A stretch of 64,000 bases of DNA from Vibrio navarrensis (GCF_015767675.1 NZ_CP065218.1:806001-870000); one strand, 5' to 3'. Shown: positions 34,970 to 45,195, counted from the stretch's first letter. Translations and numbers: made by a program. Notes: generated by a model not told the origin, from the letters alone.

Positions 34970-35812
34970 ATGAAAAACAAACACTCTTTGTTAGCGGTCG
35001 TACTGGGTGCCTTGCTTGCCGGTTGTGCATCGGATGCCAAGGTGCAAACAGAGCTTACTCCTCCGACTAATGCCGAAGTCTGTTGCACCGATTTTGCTCA
35101 GTTTCCTTATGCTCAGCTTAACGATAACGAAGATCTCAAGTTTGATGTCGATCTTGCCTCACCGGTGGGCACTTTTGCGGCGGGCAATAGCCACTTTGCG
35201 GCATTTCGCTTTAGCGAGCGCAGCGGCGATGTTGTGGTGACGGTCTCCAGTCTGATGATTGATGACTCGGTGTTTGCGCCAGAAGTGCTGCTGCTGGATA
35301 AACAGTTTCAAGTGGTTGAGACCTTAAAACTGCAAGATTTCCAGATTTTGCCGTCCGATGCTTTCACCCGCACACGTTATATTGAAAAATTCACCACCAA
35401 CGCAGAGCAAACCCCGTACTTTGTGATTTACACTCCTGCCGATCAATTGGGCAAACAAGTAACGGTTGACCATCCTGCGAAAATACGCGCCAAAGAATTT
35501 GGTGAAGTGATGCCGATGGTCACCGATCCGGTTTATACCTATCGTTTAGGCGGACGTATTGAGTTGCAGGTTGAGACGCGTAAATTGCGTCCATTCCGCG
35601 TGGCAGAAGCCGTGCAATCGGTACAAACGCCAGTCGTAGAAAAAACCATTAAAGCGCAGCCTGAATCGCAAACATTCTATTTATCAGCGATTGAGAATGC
35701 CGTAGCCGCAGGCGACATTCCTAAAGCGCTGAGCCTATTAGATGAAGCCAAAGCGCTCAATATTTCCGGCGCGCAAGAGACGTTTGTCCGCGCGGTCAAT
35801 CAGATGAAATAA
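34970..35812 (+). CDS. malM: Maltose-operon lipoprotein MalM
   Basis: A 280-residue periplasmic lipoprotein. The signal peptide ends in a lipobox LLAGC, giving a lipidated Cys. The MalM family pattern is seen in CCTDFAQFPYAQL, the long beta domain with VTVSSLMIDDSVFAPEVLLLD, and an alpha-helical C-terminus. The function is still unclear in E. coli, where malM follows lamB as here. The position, 74 bases after lamB, supports the call. Confidence 0.9.
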   Translation: MKNKHSLLAVVLGALLAGCASDAKVQTELTPPTNAEVCCTDFAQFPYAQLNDNEDLKFDVDLASPVGTFAAGNSHFAAFRFSERSGDVVVTVSSLMIDDSVFAPEVLLLDKQFQVVETLKLQDFQILPSDAFTRTRYIEKFTTNAEQTPYFVIYTPADQLGKQVTVDHPAKIRAKEFGEVMPMVTDPVYTYRLGGRIELQVETRKLRPFRVAEAVQSVQTPVVEKTIKAQPESQTFYLSAIENAVAAGDIPKALSLLDEAKALNISGAQETFVRAVNQMK

Positions 35813-35826
35813 ATCCCTTCGTTTTT

Positions 35827-35853
35827 AGACGCTCCTTGTGAGCGTCTTATTTT
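35827..35853 (+). terminator. Terminator after malM
   Basis: AGACGCTC-cttgt-GAGCGTCT followed by TATTTTT. Confidence 0.8.
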
Positions 35854-35866
35854 TAAGGAGCTTGTC

Positions 35867-36703
35867 ATGGCATTTGATCCTGAACGTTTACAGATTCTGG
35901 ATGCTTTTCACATGCCGCAGTTGGCGCGCGAGCGAGCCATTCGTCTCTATCTGCCACGTGACTATCACACCACTTTGCGCCGCTACCCAGTGATTTACAT
36001 GCAGGATGGACAGAATGTGTTTGACGATGCCACTGCCAGTTATGGACGCAGTTGGCGGGTTGGGGAGACGTTAGATGCGCTGCATGAGCAATCCGGACAG
36101 GGCGCGATTGTGGTCGCCATCGATTATGGAGAGGGGTTACGTCGCTTTAACGAATACTCGCCGTGGCAAATGGATGCGCAGTTTGCGTTGCCCGGGCGCG
36201 ATAAACAGGGGCTGCACGCTTCTGGTGGCGAAGGCGAAGCGTACGTGCGTTTTCTCACAGAGACGCTCAAACCATACATCGACCAGCATTATCGGACGTT
36301 GAGCGACCGCCAGCACACTGTGATTGCGGGCAGTTCGATGGGCGGCTACATCAGCTTGTATGCGGGAATGACGCGCCCAGAGCTGTTTGGCATTTTAGGC
36401 GTTTTTTCGCCGGCGTTCTGGTTTAATCGCCAAGCGATGTTTGATTTGGTCGAGCGCACCACGCTTGCTTACCCGATGCGTATTTATATGGATATGGGCA
36501 GCGACGAAACCAGCGATCACGCCCGCAGTGACTTTGCCCAAGTCTATCTGCAAGGCTCGCGCGATATGCACGCGCTGCTGCAAAACAAAGCCAACCTTGA
36601 GGTGGAGTACATCGAAGGGAATGGTCATCAGCACAATGAGCTCGCTTGGTCACTGCGCTTTCCACACTTTGCACGTTGGGCTTTGCCAGCCGAAAAGGCT
36701 TGA
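35867..36703 (+). CDS. Esterase-D-like alpha/beta hydrolase of the maltodextrin cluster
   Basis: A 278-residue cytoplasmic protein with the carbohydrate-esterase fold: YPVIYMQDGQNVFDD (oxyanion region), VVAIDYGEGLRRFNEYSP, nucleophile elbow IAGSSMGGYISLY and the C-terminal GNGHQHNE with the His. It resembles the putative esterase (CE1/EstD-like) family found next to maltose genes in some bacteria. The substrate is unknown; an acylated maltodextrin is possible. AAGGAG lies 7 bases before the start. Confidence 0.8.
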   Translation: MAFDPERLQILDAFHMPQLARERAIRLYLPRDYHTTLRRYPVIYMQDGQNVFDDATASYGRSWRVGETLDALHEQSGQGAIVVAIDYGEGLRRFNEYSPWQMDAQFALPGRDKQGLHASGGEGEAYVRFLTETLKPYIDQHYRTLSDRQHTVIAGSSMGGYISLYAGMTRPELFGILGVFSPAFWFNRQAMFDLVERTTLAYPMRIYMDMGSDETSDHARSDFAQVYLQGSRDMHALLQNKANLEVEYIEGNGHQHNELAWSLRFPHFARWALPAEKA

Positions 36704-36805
36704 GCTTGAACACCAATCAATAAAAAGCCACCCATAACAAGCCACCAATAAAAAGCACTGGGGTCGCCAGTGCTTTTTTCTCGGTTGTGAACTATTCTGC
36801 TGCGT

Positions 36806-39568
36806 TTAATCCTGTGCGATGTTGAGCTTCTCCGTCATGCGTTTTTGCAGCAAGTAGTCACTTTGTGTCAGCGCTGGATGCTCGCTTTGCCAGTCCGGTT
36901 GAGCAAAGCGGAGCCCATCGAGCAATGGATAGTGCACCGCCGCACTCTCCATGCAGTGCACATCGCTCGGGGAGCAAATGACCTCGCCATGGCGGATAGT
37001 CACCAGCAGCTCGCTTTGCAGCGTCCCCGTTATTTGCAGATGTTTGTCGCTCGCCTCCAGCTCCAATAGCAAGGTTATTGATGGCTCGTCGCGTTCGGCT
37101 TTTACACTGTAAATAGTGCCATCCTCGTTGCTTGTCATCTCAAACCACAGCGCATTATCTTGGCCAAAGGGCAGGCGCGCTTTGACCTGCTGCCAAGCGC
37201 TTGGCAGGGCAGGACGCAAAATAATACGCTGCTCGGCGAGGCGCGGCGTAAAGCCGAGATAATCTTGCTGCGCGTTGCGCGCATACTCAGAGACCGACCA
37301 CGCTTGCGCGTAAGTGCCTGTCATCACCAAGGCGTTTTCATCTGCTTGATACGCGTCGAGGTTTTCACTCATGGTGCCACGGTGCCCTTGGGTTAAGATC
37401 TGTTGAGCGAGATTTTTACTCAGCTGATAGGCAAAGTCTTGCTGTTTAAATTGGCACAGAGCACTGACGGTAAATCCGGCATTCCAGCCCCAAATGGTGC
37501 CGTTGTGGTAAGCCGCGTCTTTATGATATTCGCCGCGATTGTCGTGGTAAGGGTGGAAATCGAGGTGATCTTGCGTCAAAGAGCAAATGCCCCACGGAAA
37601 GAGCAACTGTTCAACGCTGTTTTTGACCACGTGCAGCGCAATGTTGGCAGAAAGCAGATTGCGTTTGAGCGGAATGGTCAAAGTGAGCAACTGATTTGGC
37701 CGAGTGCTTTCATCGGCAATATCCTGCGCTCGCAGGCAATCGGCCAAGCGCTGGCTCTCTGGGTTCCAAAATTTCGCGACAAAGCTCTGCGCCACTTGCT
37801 GGCTGAGTTTCTCGCAATGCGCGGCAAAGGCCGAATCTTGCAGCCAATGGGCTAACTGCTCGGCAATCTGCAAGCTCTCAAACCACAATGCCTGAATATC
37901 GTTGGCTTTCGGTCCACGTGGCGACCACGGGATCTGGCCATTGATTTTGGCGTCCATCCACGTATCCGGATCGCGGTGCGACATCAAACCATCGTCGCTT
38001 AAATAGTGCTTTTCTACCCCTTGGATAAACCGCTGCACCACAGGATAGATCTGCTCGGCAAATGTCATGTCACCGCTGTAGTGGATGTATTCCATCACTT
38101 CGCGAATCATCCACGGCGTACCATCGGTGGTGTTGTAAATGATGTTGGTTTTACTGGTGACGCGGTTGGGGATGCGGCCATGATTGACGTCATCCAGATC
38201 CACCTTCTGCATGGCGGCAAAGTTATTGATGATCTCACGCGCTTCGTCAAACGCACCGTTTATTAGTGACGTGCCGGAAAGGGCAATAAAGGTATCGCGA
38301 CCCCAGCAATCTTTGAACCACGGTAAACCCGCCCAGATACCAGCGCCAAACTCATGGCTGACAAACGTGCGGCTGGCGAGCCTCGCCCACATCACCGCGC
38401 AGTTGTATTGCACATCGTCACACCACAGGTAATTGTCGGTCAGGAACTGATAAATCTGCTGTTGATGCTGCTTTTCGGCGTGCTGCTTGGCGGCCAGTTT
38501 GGCCTTGTGCAGCGCCTCTGCTGAGTCATGTTCAAAGCAGAGATAAACACTCAGTTGAGCGCATGCTCGAACCGTACTAAGCATCAGTTTGCAATTTTGC
38601 CCGTTGAGACGCACTGCTGTATCGAGCGCAGGATACGCATCAAAGCTGACCTCTTTGGCGCTAATCGCTTGATTGGCGCTGATGGCGATAAAGCGTGGCG
38701 CGCCTTCTGGGCACAGCTCAGGTTTCACCGCAATCAACACCATGTCGTCAATTGTTTCAATCGTGCAGTCGTTGAGGCCGAGATTGAGCTCCGGCAGCAG
38801 TGACAGCACCGCCTCGTTTTGGCTTTCGACGCTGAGTGTCACCAAGCGTTGCCCTGCCGCCAGCGATAGGCGATCTCGGCTATGGCTGGCAAACTGGTGT
38901 TCAATGCCGTAAGGGAGTAAACGTGCGCTGCTCGCTTGGGTTTTATCCAGTAATTTGCCATCGACAAAAGCGGCAAAGCCGCCTAAGTACCAACCTTGAT
39001 GATGTCGATAACGGCCTGCGCCAACAAAGCAGTGGCTGCGCCCTTCGTAGTAGCCATCGATGTTATCGCCAAACACAAACGCAAAGGAGCCCGTCTCTTC
39101 AATGGCGAGGGTATCGAACAGCTCGTTGGCCGAGAGAGCACCTTGACGTGTCTCGATCGCTGGCAGCGGATCGCATTCGGCTTTGAGCTCGCTATCAAGC
39201 AGCGCGCGCTGGGCGAGCGCTTGTTGGTTGCTTGCGCCAGAGGTGATGGTCAGCGTGGGAGCGGGGCCGGATAAGTCCAGCGTCAAGGTAAAACGGCCAG
39301 TTTGGCTGGGAGTAAAGGCGAGATCGTTGCCGATGCCTTGGGTGCGGATCAGCGTTTGTGGCTGATCGAGATTAAGCGCTACCGCTTGGGTTGGGTGCGC
39401 GGCCAGCGTCCATTGCGCGCTGCCATCCATATCGGCAATTTTGCATTGATGGCGGTCGGCGGAAAACACCACGCTGACTTGCAGCTGTGAGTCAGAAATA
39501 GGCACAAAGGGGGTATCAAGTCCCCAACCGTTAAAGGTGCCTTTTAAATATAAAGTGGGCATAGGCAT
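36806..39568 (-). CDS. Amylo-alpha-1,6-glucosidase-type debranching enzyme (GDE_C)
   Basis: About 920 residues. The N-terminal ~110 residues resemble a CBM48/E-set sugar-binding domain (LYLKGTFNGWGLDTPF). A beta-rich central region precedes the C-terminal (alpha/alpha)6 barrel with GLPWFKDCWGRDTFIALSG, DPDTWMDAKING and HNGTIWGWNAG, the GDE_C hallmarks with catalytic Asp/Glu. The open frame extends 51 codons upstream, over a terminator and the malE end. The Met pair at 39571/39568 behind GGGAAG is preferred. Cytoplasmic; it removes alpha-1,6-linked glucose from glycogen or dextrins. Confidence 0.87.
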   Translation of the reverse strand: MPMPTLYLKGTFNGWGLDTPFVPISDSQLQVSVVFSADRHQCKIADMDGSAQWTLAAHPTQAVALNLDQPQTLIRTQGIGNDLAFTPSQTGRFTLTLDLSGPAPTLTITSGASNQQALAQRALLDSELKAECDPLPAIETRQGALSANELFDTLAIEETGSFAFVFGDNIDGYYEGRSHCFVGAGRYRHHQGWYLGGFAAFVDGKLLDKTQASSARLLPYGIEHQFASHSRDRLSLAAGQRLVTLSVESQNEAVLSLLPELNLGLNDCTIETIDDMVLIAVKPELCPEGAPRFIAISANQAISAKEVSFDAYPALDTAVRLNGQNCKLMLSTVRACAQLSVYLCFEHDSAEALHKAKLAAKQHAEKQHQQQIYQFLTDNYLWCDDVQYNCAVMWARLASRTFVSHEFGAGIWAGLPWFKDCWGRDTFIALSGTSLINGAFDEAREIINNFAAMQKVDLDDVNHGRIPNRVTSKTNIIYNTTDGTPWMIREVMEYIHYSGDMTFAEQIYPVVQRFIQGVEKHYLSDDGLMSHRDPDTWMDAKINGQIPWSPRGPKANDIQALWFESLQIAEQLAHWLQDSAFAAHCEKLSQQVAQSFVAKFWNPESQRLADCLRAQDIADESTRPNQLLTLTIPLKRNLLSANIALHVVKNSVEQLLFPWGICSLTQDHLDFHPYHDNRGEYHKDAAYHNGTIWGWNAGFTVSALCQFKQQDFAYQLSKNLAQQILTQGHRGTMSENLDAYQADENALVMTGTYAQAWSVSEYARNAQQDYLGFTPRLAEQRIILRPALPSAWQQVKARLPFGQDNALWFEMTSNEDGTIYSVKAERDEPSITLLLELEASDKHLQITGTLQSELLVTIRHGEVICSPSDVHCMESAAVHYPLLDGLRFAQPDWQSEHPALTQSDYLLQKRMTEKLNIAQD

Positions 39569-39584
39569 CATTTTCTTCCCAAAA

Positions 39585-39611
39585 ACGAAAAAAGGCACAG
39601 CGAACTGTGCC
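39585..39611 (-). terminator. Terminator after malE
   Basis: On the minus strand GGCACAG-TTCG-CTGTGCC is followed by TTTTTT. It separates malE from the debranching enzyme. Confidence 0.85.
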
Positions 39612-39629
39612 AAGGATACGATGAAATCG

Positions 39630-40808
39630 TTATTTAGTGATCTGTTTGGCTGCGGTATCCAGCGCTTGTTTAACGCTCTGTTTGCCTTGCATGGCGTTAT
39701 CAATCGCAGCGCCTTCTGCAAACCAGTAAGCGGTCATTTGCGGAATGTTCGGCATAATTTCGCCATTTTCCGCGTTGATCATGGTGGATCGGATGCGATC
39801 GTCGCTCTCTAGCACTTTCTGGAATGACTTTAACGTCACCGCGCCAAGCGGTTTGTCATCGTTCATGGTTTTCAGCGCATCATCTTTAAACAGATAGTTT
39901 TCTAAAAACTCCACCGCGAGATCGGTATTTGGACTGGCCGAGTTGATGCCCGCGCTGAGAACGCCAACAAACGGATTGCCTTTACCGCCGTTTAAGGTAG
40001 GCAAAACAGCCACGCCGTAGTTGACGTTCATTTTGTCCAAGTTGCCCCACGACCAAGGGCCGTTGATGGTCATTGCCGCTTCGCCTTTAGTAAAAGCGGC
40101 TTCTGAAACGGAGTAATCCATGTCTGGGTTGAGTACGCCTTGGTTAACCATGTCGACGAGGAACTGCAGGCCTGCGACGCCGGCTGGGTTATTCACACCA
40201 GTGCTCTTGGCGTTGTAGCCGCCGTCGATTTTCTCAAAGGCAAACGCGCCGCCAGATGAGACCACCGGCCAAGTAAAGTAGGCGTTTTTGATGTCCCACA
40301 TGATCGCTTGCTTGCCTTGCTTTTGCATCTGCTTTTGAATCGCAGGCAGCTCTTCCCACGTTTTAGGCGGGTTTGGCAGTAAGTCTTTGTTGTAAATCAG
40401 CGAAGGCGCTTCAATCGCCAATGGGTAACCGACAATTTTGCCGTTGACGGTCACGGCGTCCCAACTGAAATCGACCAGTTTTTCTTTGAACTCTTTGCTG
40501 GGTTTCACTTCGTAAAGCAGGCCCGCTTCAGCGTAGCCACCAAAACGATCGTGCGCCCAGAAGATAATGTCTGGGCCGCCGCCAGTGGCCGCGTGCTGTT
40601 GGAATTTGGCTTCCAGCGATTCAGGGTGCTGGACGATCACTTTTACGCCGGTATCTTGCTCAAATTGTTTGCCAATTTGCGCCAGACCTTCATAGCTTTT
40701 GTCGCCGTTGATCCAGATGGTGATTTCGCCCTCTTGCATCGCCATGACTGGCGTGGCAATCAAGGTTGCAAGCGTACAGACAGAAAGGGTTTTGATGACT
40801 CGTTTCAT
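39630..40808 (-). CDS. malE: Maltose/maltodextrin-binding protein MalE
   Basis: A 392-residue periplasmic binding protein. The signal peptide ends TPVMA. The mature protein matches E. coli Mal[64 protein letters not shown] and QMTAYWFA. It binds maltodextrins for MalFGK2 and the Tar-type receptor. No malF, malG or malK lies within the window on either side, so its permease must be elsewhere or it is a second copy. It is followed by a terminator. Confidence 0.95.
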   Translation of the reverse strand: MKRVIKTLSVCTLATLIATPVMAMQEGEITIWINGDKSYEGLAQIGKQFEQDTGVKVIVQHPESLEAKFQQHAATGGGPDIIFWAHDRFGGYAEAGLLYEVKPSKEFKEKLVDFSWDAVTVNGKIVGYPLAIEAPSLIYNKDLLPNPPKTWEELPAIQKQMQKQGKQAIMWDIKNAYFTWPVVSSGGAFAFEKIDGGYNAKSTGVNNPAGVAGLQFLVDMVNQGVLNPDMDYSVSEAAFTKGEAAMTINGPWSWGNLDKMNVNYGVAVLPTLNGGKGNPFVGVLSAGINSASPNTDLAVEFLENYLFKDDALKTMNDDKPLGAVTLKSFQKVLESDDRIRSTMINAENGEIMPNIPQMTAYWFAEGAAIDNAMQGKQSVKQALDTAAKQITK

Positions 40809-40951
40809 TGTTATTATTCCGTTTAATATGTTCTGAGTGGAATATTAACCTCTCTTTTTTATCGGGAGAAATAGCTAAGCGATGCAGTGATATAGGAAAA
40901 ATCGATATCACACTCTATTGCGACGCTTCTAAACCGTGTTATCAAGTCAAC

Positions 40952-40988
40952 GGGCTTGTCACCTTAATACGAATTTGTGAACAAGCCC
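40952..40988. repeat. Inverted repeat in the malE/amylase gap
   Basis: GGGCTTGT and ACAAGCCC are 8-bp perfect arms extended by CAC and GTG, around a 14-base centre. No T-tract follows on either strand. It lies downstream of the amylase stop and upstream of malE, and may mark the end of the amylase transcript or a regulator site. Confidence 0.5.
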
Positions 40989-41044
40989 AAAAACTAAATA
41001 TTGCCTCGCCAATCTTGGTGGAATTTGGCTATGTCGCGTGCCGT

Positions 41045-42817
41045 TTATTGCTGCAACACCCAAGCGCTGGCCGCAAAGGGCGGCAGTTCAATCCAGACGT
41101 CCCCTTGCCCTTGCTGTACTTGCAACTGAATGTCGGCTTGCTCGCCAACCGCGTCGCTGAGTGTATAGCTTCCGTCGCTCAGGCCGAACTGGCTGAGCAA
41201 CTTTTCAGGCAGCGTCACGTGGCATGTATTACTCAGTTCAGCAGAGAAATTACTCGCCGCTAAGACCAGCGTTTGCTGATCAAAACGAGCAAACAGATGG
41301 CAATGCTGGCCGAGTGCTCTTTGGTTGAGCGGATAGAGATCCATATACTCGCCACACAGCGCAGGGCAATCGAGGCTGAAGTTGAGTAAGCGGGCGTAAA
41401 AGGCGCGCAGCGCTTTTTGTTTGTCGCTTAACAGGCCACCGTCAAACAGGCCGTTGTTCATCCATTTCTGATGTTCCGGCACGCCGATGTAGTCAAAAAT
41501 CGAGGTACGACTTGGCAGGCCAAAGCCCGCGTTTTCATTGCCCGCTTCGCCGACCTCTTGGCCGAAATAGATCATGCTGGGAGAACTGCTCAGCAGCGCC
41601 GAAACCAACATGGCCGGGCGACCATAATCGGCATCGTCAGCAAATTCGGCGTGGGCCAGCCTCTGCTCGTCATGATTGTCGAGAAAATGCAGCATATTGT
41701 GCTCAATATCCATCATCTCGGCTTGAATTTCACCGATAATCGCCGTGGGTGCTTTGCCCTGAATCACCGCTTTTAGCCCGTCGTACAAATCCACTTTATC
41801 GTACAAGTAATCCATTTTGCCCAAGTGAATATAATCGCGATAGAGATGAGGTTGGTAAACTTCCGCCATCAGAAACGCATCGCGGTTGCGCATCTTGATG
41901 TGTGAGTTGAGATAGCTCCAAAACTCGACAGGGACCATTTCCGCCATGTCGTAACGGAAACCATCGACGCCAAAATCGAGCCAAAACAGCGCGATATCGC
42001 GAAACTTGCGCCAAGAGTTCGGCACCTCTTGCTGCTGCCAAAAGGCAAAGTGTTCCTCAAACGAACGCTGCGCGTAATCGGCTGGCAGTTCGGCGAAATC
42101 TTTGCTGCCATCGGGGCGTACGCCGTAGTTCACTTTTACCGTTTCGTACCAGTCATCAAAGTTGGGTTTGGCAAGTCGTGAGCCATTGCCGGTCCATTTA
42201 GCGGGAAATTCCTGATACGGCTTTGCCAACTGCGGGTGCGCTTCGCCGCCAAGGGGGGAAAACGGCGTTGGAATATCCGGCAGTTGAAACGCATGGCCTG
42301 GAATATAGTAAAAGTTGTTGTCGCGGTGATATTCGACCAAGGTATCGTCATCAGCACCAAAGTCGCGCACTCCTTCAGGGTTGTTTAATCCATGATACTT
42401 TCGTGCGACATGATTCGGCACGATATCGATGATAACGCGCATGCCGTGGCGATGAGTGCGCTCAATCAGCGCGGCGAATTCCGCCATGCGTTCGGCCGGA
42501 TTGTCGGCCAGATCTGGGTTGACCGAATAGTAATCTTTGACCGCATAGGGAGAGCCCGCCCGCCCTTTGACCACCGCCGGGTGATCGTTGTCGATGCCGT
42601 AGGCTTGGTAGTCGCGCACCAAAGCGTGATGCGGAACACCTGTGTACCAAATATGGCTAATACCCAGTTGTTTGATCGCCGCAAGCGCGTCGTCATTGAA
42701 GTCACTGAACTTGCCGACGCCGTTCTCTTCTAACGTTCCCCAGGGCTGATTTCGCGCACATTGGTTGCCAAAAAGGCGAGTAAAAACTTGATAAACTGAA
42801 TATTTTTGTTTTTTCAT
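41045..42817 (-). CDS. Cytoplasmic GH13 alpha-amylase
   Basis: A 590-residue GH13 enzyme without signal peptide. Conserved regions: VIIDIVPNHV, DFGVDGFRYDMAEM (Asp nucleophile), DAFLMAEVYQ (Glu acid) and HFLDNHDEQR (Asp). The N-terminal VYQVFTRLFGN is typical of intracellular amylases acting on imported maltodextrins. It shares the strand with malE and the debranching enzyme and probably completes a maltodextrin breakdown pathway with GlgX. CTCATCC (half a MalT box) occurs about 65 bases upstream. Confidence 0.93.
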   Translation of the reverse strand: MKKQKYSVYQVFTRLFGNQCARNQPWGTLEENGVGKFSDFNDDALAAIKQLGISHIWYTGVPHHALVRDYQAYGIDNDHPAVVKGRAGSPYAVKDYYSVNPDLADNPAERMAEFAALIERTHRHGMRVIIDIVPNHVARKYHGLNNPEGVRDFGADDDTLVEYHRDNNFYYIPGHAFQLPDIPTPFSPLGGEAHPQLAKPYQEFPAKWTGNGSRLAKPNFDDWYETVKVNYGVRPDGSKDFAELPADYAQRSFEEHFAFWQQQEVPNSWRKFRDIALFWLDFGVDGFRYDMAEMVPVEFWSYLNSHIKMRNRDAFLMAEVYQPHLYRDYIHLGKMDYLYDKVDLYDGLKAVIQGKAPTAIIGEIQAEMMDIEHNMLHFLDNHDEQRLAHAEFADDADYGRPAMLVSALLSSSPSMIYFGQEVGEAGNENAGFGLPSRTSIFDYIGVPEHQKWMNNGLFDGGLLSDKQKALRAFYARLLNFSLDCPALCGEYMDLYPLNQRALGQHCHLFARFDQQTLVLAASNFSAELSNTCHVTLPEKLLSQFGLSDGSYTLSDAVGEQADIQLQVQQGQGDVWIELPPFAASAWVLQQ

Positions 42818-43052
42818 TGTTTATTCACTTGCAGATGTAGGGTTGGTCAGCGGCTAATTTAGCGAATATGAAATGCATTGAACTCATCCTATGTGGGGGC
42901 GTAGAGCGAGGGAGCAAGTGACTGGAGAAAGCGACGTCCGTTTGGCTATCCTCGTAGAATAGCTCAAGAATTTGCGATAAAAGCCGTTAAACTTAACACT
43001 AGGCGTGGTTTAATTGGGCTTAGGATGAGCCAATGATAAAAGAAATGACACT

Positions 43053-44228
43053 ATGAGTATGATGGCGGTTGCAATTGGTGCTACCAGCCTTTCATTGCTG
43101 TTGGTTTTTGTCTGGATGTTTTCGCTGTCATTAAGGAAGCAGCGTCTAGAACAGGAAAGGAAAGCAAAAGAGGCGGCGTATCGCAGGGCGATTGAAAAAG
43201 CGCGAGAACAGGAACGACAAGAACGCCTTTTTAAGGCGGAGAGTGGACACATTCCAACCATTTTGTTTTTAGCCAAGGAAGCAGAACGCACCAACTTAAA
43301 AGAGGCGTTCTATTGGTACAACAAAGGCGCACGTTTGGATAACATCAATTGCATGTATGGCATTGTACGCATCAGTGAACGCATGCGCGAAGATATGGTG
43401 ATCAAGGAGCAAGCTAACTTCTGGCGATTGGTGATTGCTGGCGCGGAGGGCAACCTTGGAGCCAAGTTTGAGGCGGGGAAAGCGTTAGTTAATGGCCGCG
43501 GGGTGGAAAAAAACATTCCCAAAGGCTATGGCTTAGTTGAAGAGGCGGCGACGGAAGGCAGCTTAGATGCCATGCTGTTTATGGGCGATTGGAGCCAGTC
43601 TTATCAAAACCCAGACAAATCAAGTGATAGTGCGTTTGAGTGGTATCGCAAAGCGGCGGATTTGGGCAGCGTCGATGGGCAAATTCAGCTTGGCTTAAGC
43701 TACTTAAGTGGTTTGGGTACCAGTAAAGATCACACCAAAGGGACTTACTGGTTGGAGCGCGCGGCAGAAAAAGGCAGTGCGGAAGCGATGTTTCATGCTG
43801 GTGAGGCGTGGCGCGATTACGGTAAAACGGGCAATGCGCTGGCCTACGTGTGGCTGTTTCTGGCGTCGCATTTTGGTTATGAAAAAGCAAGGGCGATGCG
43901 CGATCAAGTGGCGACCAAAATCGGCGTAGATATTGTGGTCGGATTGCAATCGGTGGCCAAGCCGCTGATGAAGAAACTGGAAGCGGGCAAAGTCGGCAAA
44001 CATTCGATTATCAAGGCGCTGAACAAGGTCTACAAACGCCCTGCGTACTTCCCACCGTTGGAAAAACCGCTAGACGCAGACACTCAGTTACTTAGCGATG
44101 ACGCTGCGTTTGAAGAAACCTTGCTGGCGGATACGGTAGAAATTGAACAAGAGCCCGTTTCGCCAAGCGCCAACTCAGAAAAGCCTTCGCTTGATTTCTC
44201 GCAATCCTTTGTTACGCCGAAGAAGTAG
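43053..44228 (+). CDS. Membrane-anchored Sel1-repeat protein
   Basis: A 391-residue protein. One N-terminal membrane helix (about 5-27) is followed by a strongly charged coiled-coil stretch (RKQRLEQERKAKEAAYRRA) and then at least four Sel1/TPR-like repeats (for example AFEWYRKAADLGSVDGQIQLG and GTYWLERAAEKGSAEAMFHAG). The C-terminal ~60 residues are acidic and probably disordered. It is probably a scaffold for protein interactions at the inner membrane; the partner is unknown. The SD is weak (AAAGAAA). Confidence 0.85.
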   Translation: MSMMAVAIGATSLSLLLVFVWMFSLSLRKQRLEQERKAKEAAYRRAIEKAREQERQERLFKAESGHIPTILFLAKEAERTNLKEAFYWYNKGARLDNINCMYGIVRISERMREDMVIKEQANFWRLVIAGAEGNLGAKFEAGKALVNGRGVEKNIPKGYGLVEEAATEGSLDAMLFMGDWSQSYQNPDKSSDSAFEWYRKAADLGSVDGQIQLGLSYLSGLGTSKDHTKGTYWLERAAEKGSAEAMFHAGEAWRDYGKTGNALAYVWLFLASHFGYEKARAMRDQVATKIGVDIVVGLQSVAKPLMKKLEAGKVGKHSIIKALNKVYKRPAYFPPLEKPLDADTQLLSDDAAFEETLLADTVEIEQEPVSPSANSEKPSLDFSQSFVTPKK

Positions 44229-44255
44229 CAAGCAGAGTGAACAGACTGCTCAGCA

Positions 44256-44285
44256 AAACGCCCGCCAAATTGGCGGGCGTTTTTA
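44256..44285. terminator. Terminator between the Sel1 gene and the DUF445 gene
   Basis: CGCCCGCCAA-A-TTGGCGGGCG with A-tract before and TTTTT after, between convergent genes. Confidence 0.88.
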
Positions 44286-44326
44286 ATCGCCGGTTGGTTT
44301 CGTTTGCGGCAACAGACGTTGGCTAG

Positions 44327-45031
44327 TTAGGCAATTACCGCAGTGACAAGGCCAATTAAGCCACCAAACACGCCGCCCCAAACCACCAGCCAGCCTAAAT
44401 GTTGTTTGATCATCTTTTGCACCATCTCTTTGACCATTTTCGGCGTCAGCTCGTTGAGACGCTGATCGATGATGTTTTCAATATTGGCTTGGATCTCTTC
44501 CATCATGGCAGGCGCTTCCAACTCTTCTTTTAACGCCTGCTTAATGCTATCGCTCTGGCTAAGCTCAACCATGGCCGCTTGCATTTTTTCTACGAAGGGT
44601 TGTTTGAGTGGCACCAAGGCTTCTGTTCCACCAAACATCGCCAGCATGCCGCCAAACTGCGATTGGGCGATCACATCGACCAAAGAATCAAACGTTGGAT
44701 TGAAATCCACTTTGGCAATAATCGGCTCAAGATTGAGGCTCTTGCCACCCGCCATCTCTTTGTTGAGGAACTTGTCGATGTTTTCGCGGGTGAAAAATTG
44801 TTCCATCATCAGGGTTTTGATCGCCGCTTTGAACTCTTCAAAACGCGCTGGAATGACCCCTGAACCATAAAGCCCCGGCACTTTTTCAAACAGCATATGA
44901 ATCGCTAGCCAGTTAGTGATCGCCCCTGAAAAAGCAAACAGGCCAGCATAAAGAAGGTAATCGTTACTTAGCGCGTAACCCGCAGCTAAAGCGCCAAGCG
45001 ACAGCAAATTAGTGATTAAGCTTTTGTTCAT
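44327..45031 (-). CDS. DUF445 family membrane protein
   Basis: About 234 residues from MNKSLITNLLSLG. The frame is open upstream to 45109 with alternative Met at 45061, and no start has a convincing SD. Membrane helices lie at the N-terminus (~5-45) and the very C-terminus (GWLVVWGGVFGGLIGLVTAV). The centre is helical and matches DUF445 (AITNWLAIHMLFEKVPGLYGSGVIP, MVKEMVQKMI). The function is unknown; relatives include YheB/YjiN. Confidence 0.8.
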   Translation of the reverse strand: MNKSLITNLLSLGALAAGYALSNDYLLYAGLFAFSGAITNWLAIHMLFEKVPGLYGSGVIPARFEEFKAAIKTLMMEQFFTRENIDKFLNKEMAGGKSLNLEPIIAKVDFNPTFDSLVDVIAQSQFGGMLAMFGGTEALVPLKQPFVEKMQAAMVELSQSDSIKQALKEELEAPAMMEEIQANIENIIDQRLNELTPKMVKEMVQKMIKQHLGWLVVWGGVFGGLIGLVTAVIA

Positions 45032-45138
45032 TAGTACAAAATCTGATTTGAGTTGAGTCATCGGTGCGGCGATTTTAATCACATTTTGTGATCTAAGCCA
45101 CCCTCGCATGGAGGTTTAATCGCACGTTTTTCGCTAAA

Positions 45139-45162
45139 AAAAGCCCCGAATGAACGGGGCTT
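45139..45162. terminator. Terminator after the ABC exporter
   Basis: AAGCCCCG-aatgaa-CGGGGCTT with the T-tract on the minus strand, serving the gene that ends at 45196. Confidence 0.82.
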
Positions 45163-45195
45163 AGGTCAACAAACGGACATTTTTCACGACTGGAT

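Noticed and set aside
39571..39721. 51-codon upstream extension of the debranching-enzyme frame
   Set aside because: It covers the malE terminator and the 3' end of malE, with no ribosome site. The Met pair at 39571/39568 has GGGAAG.
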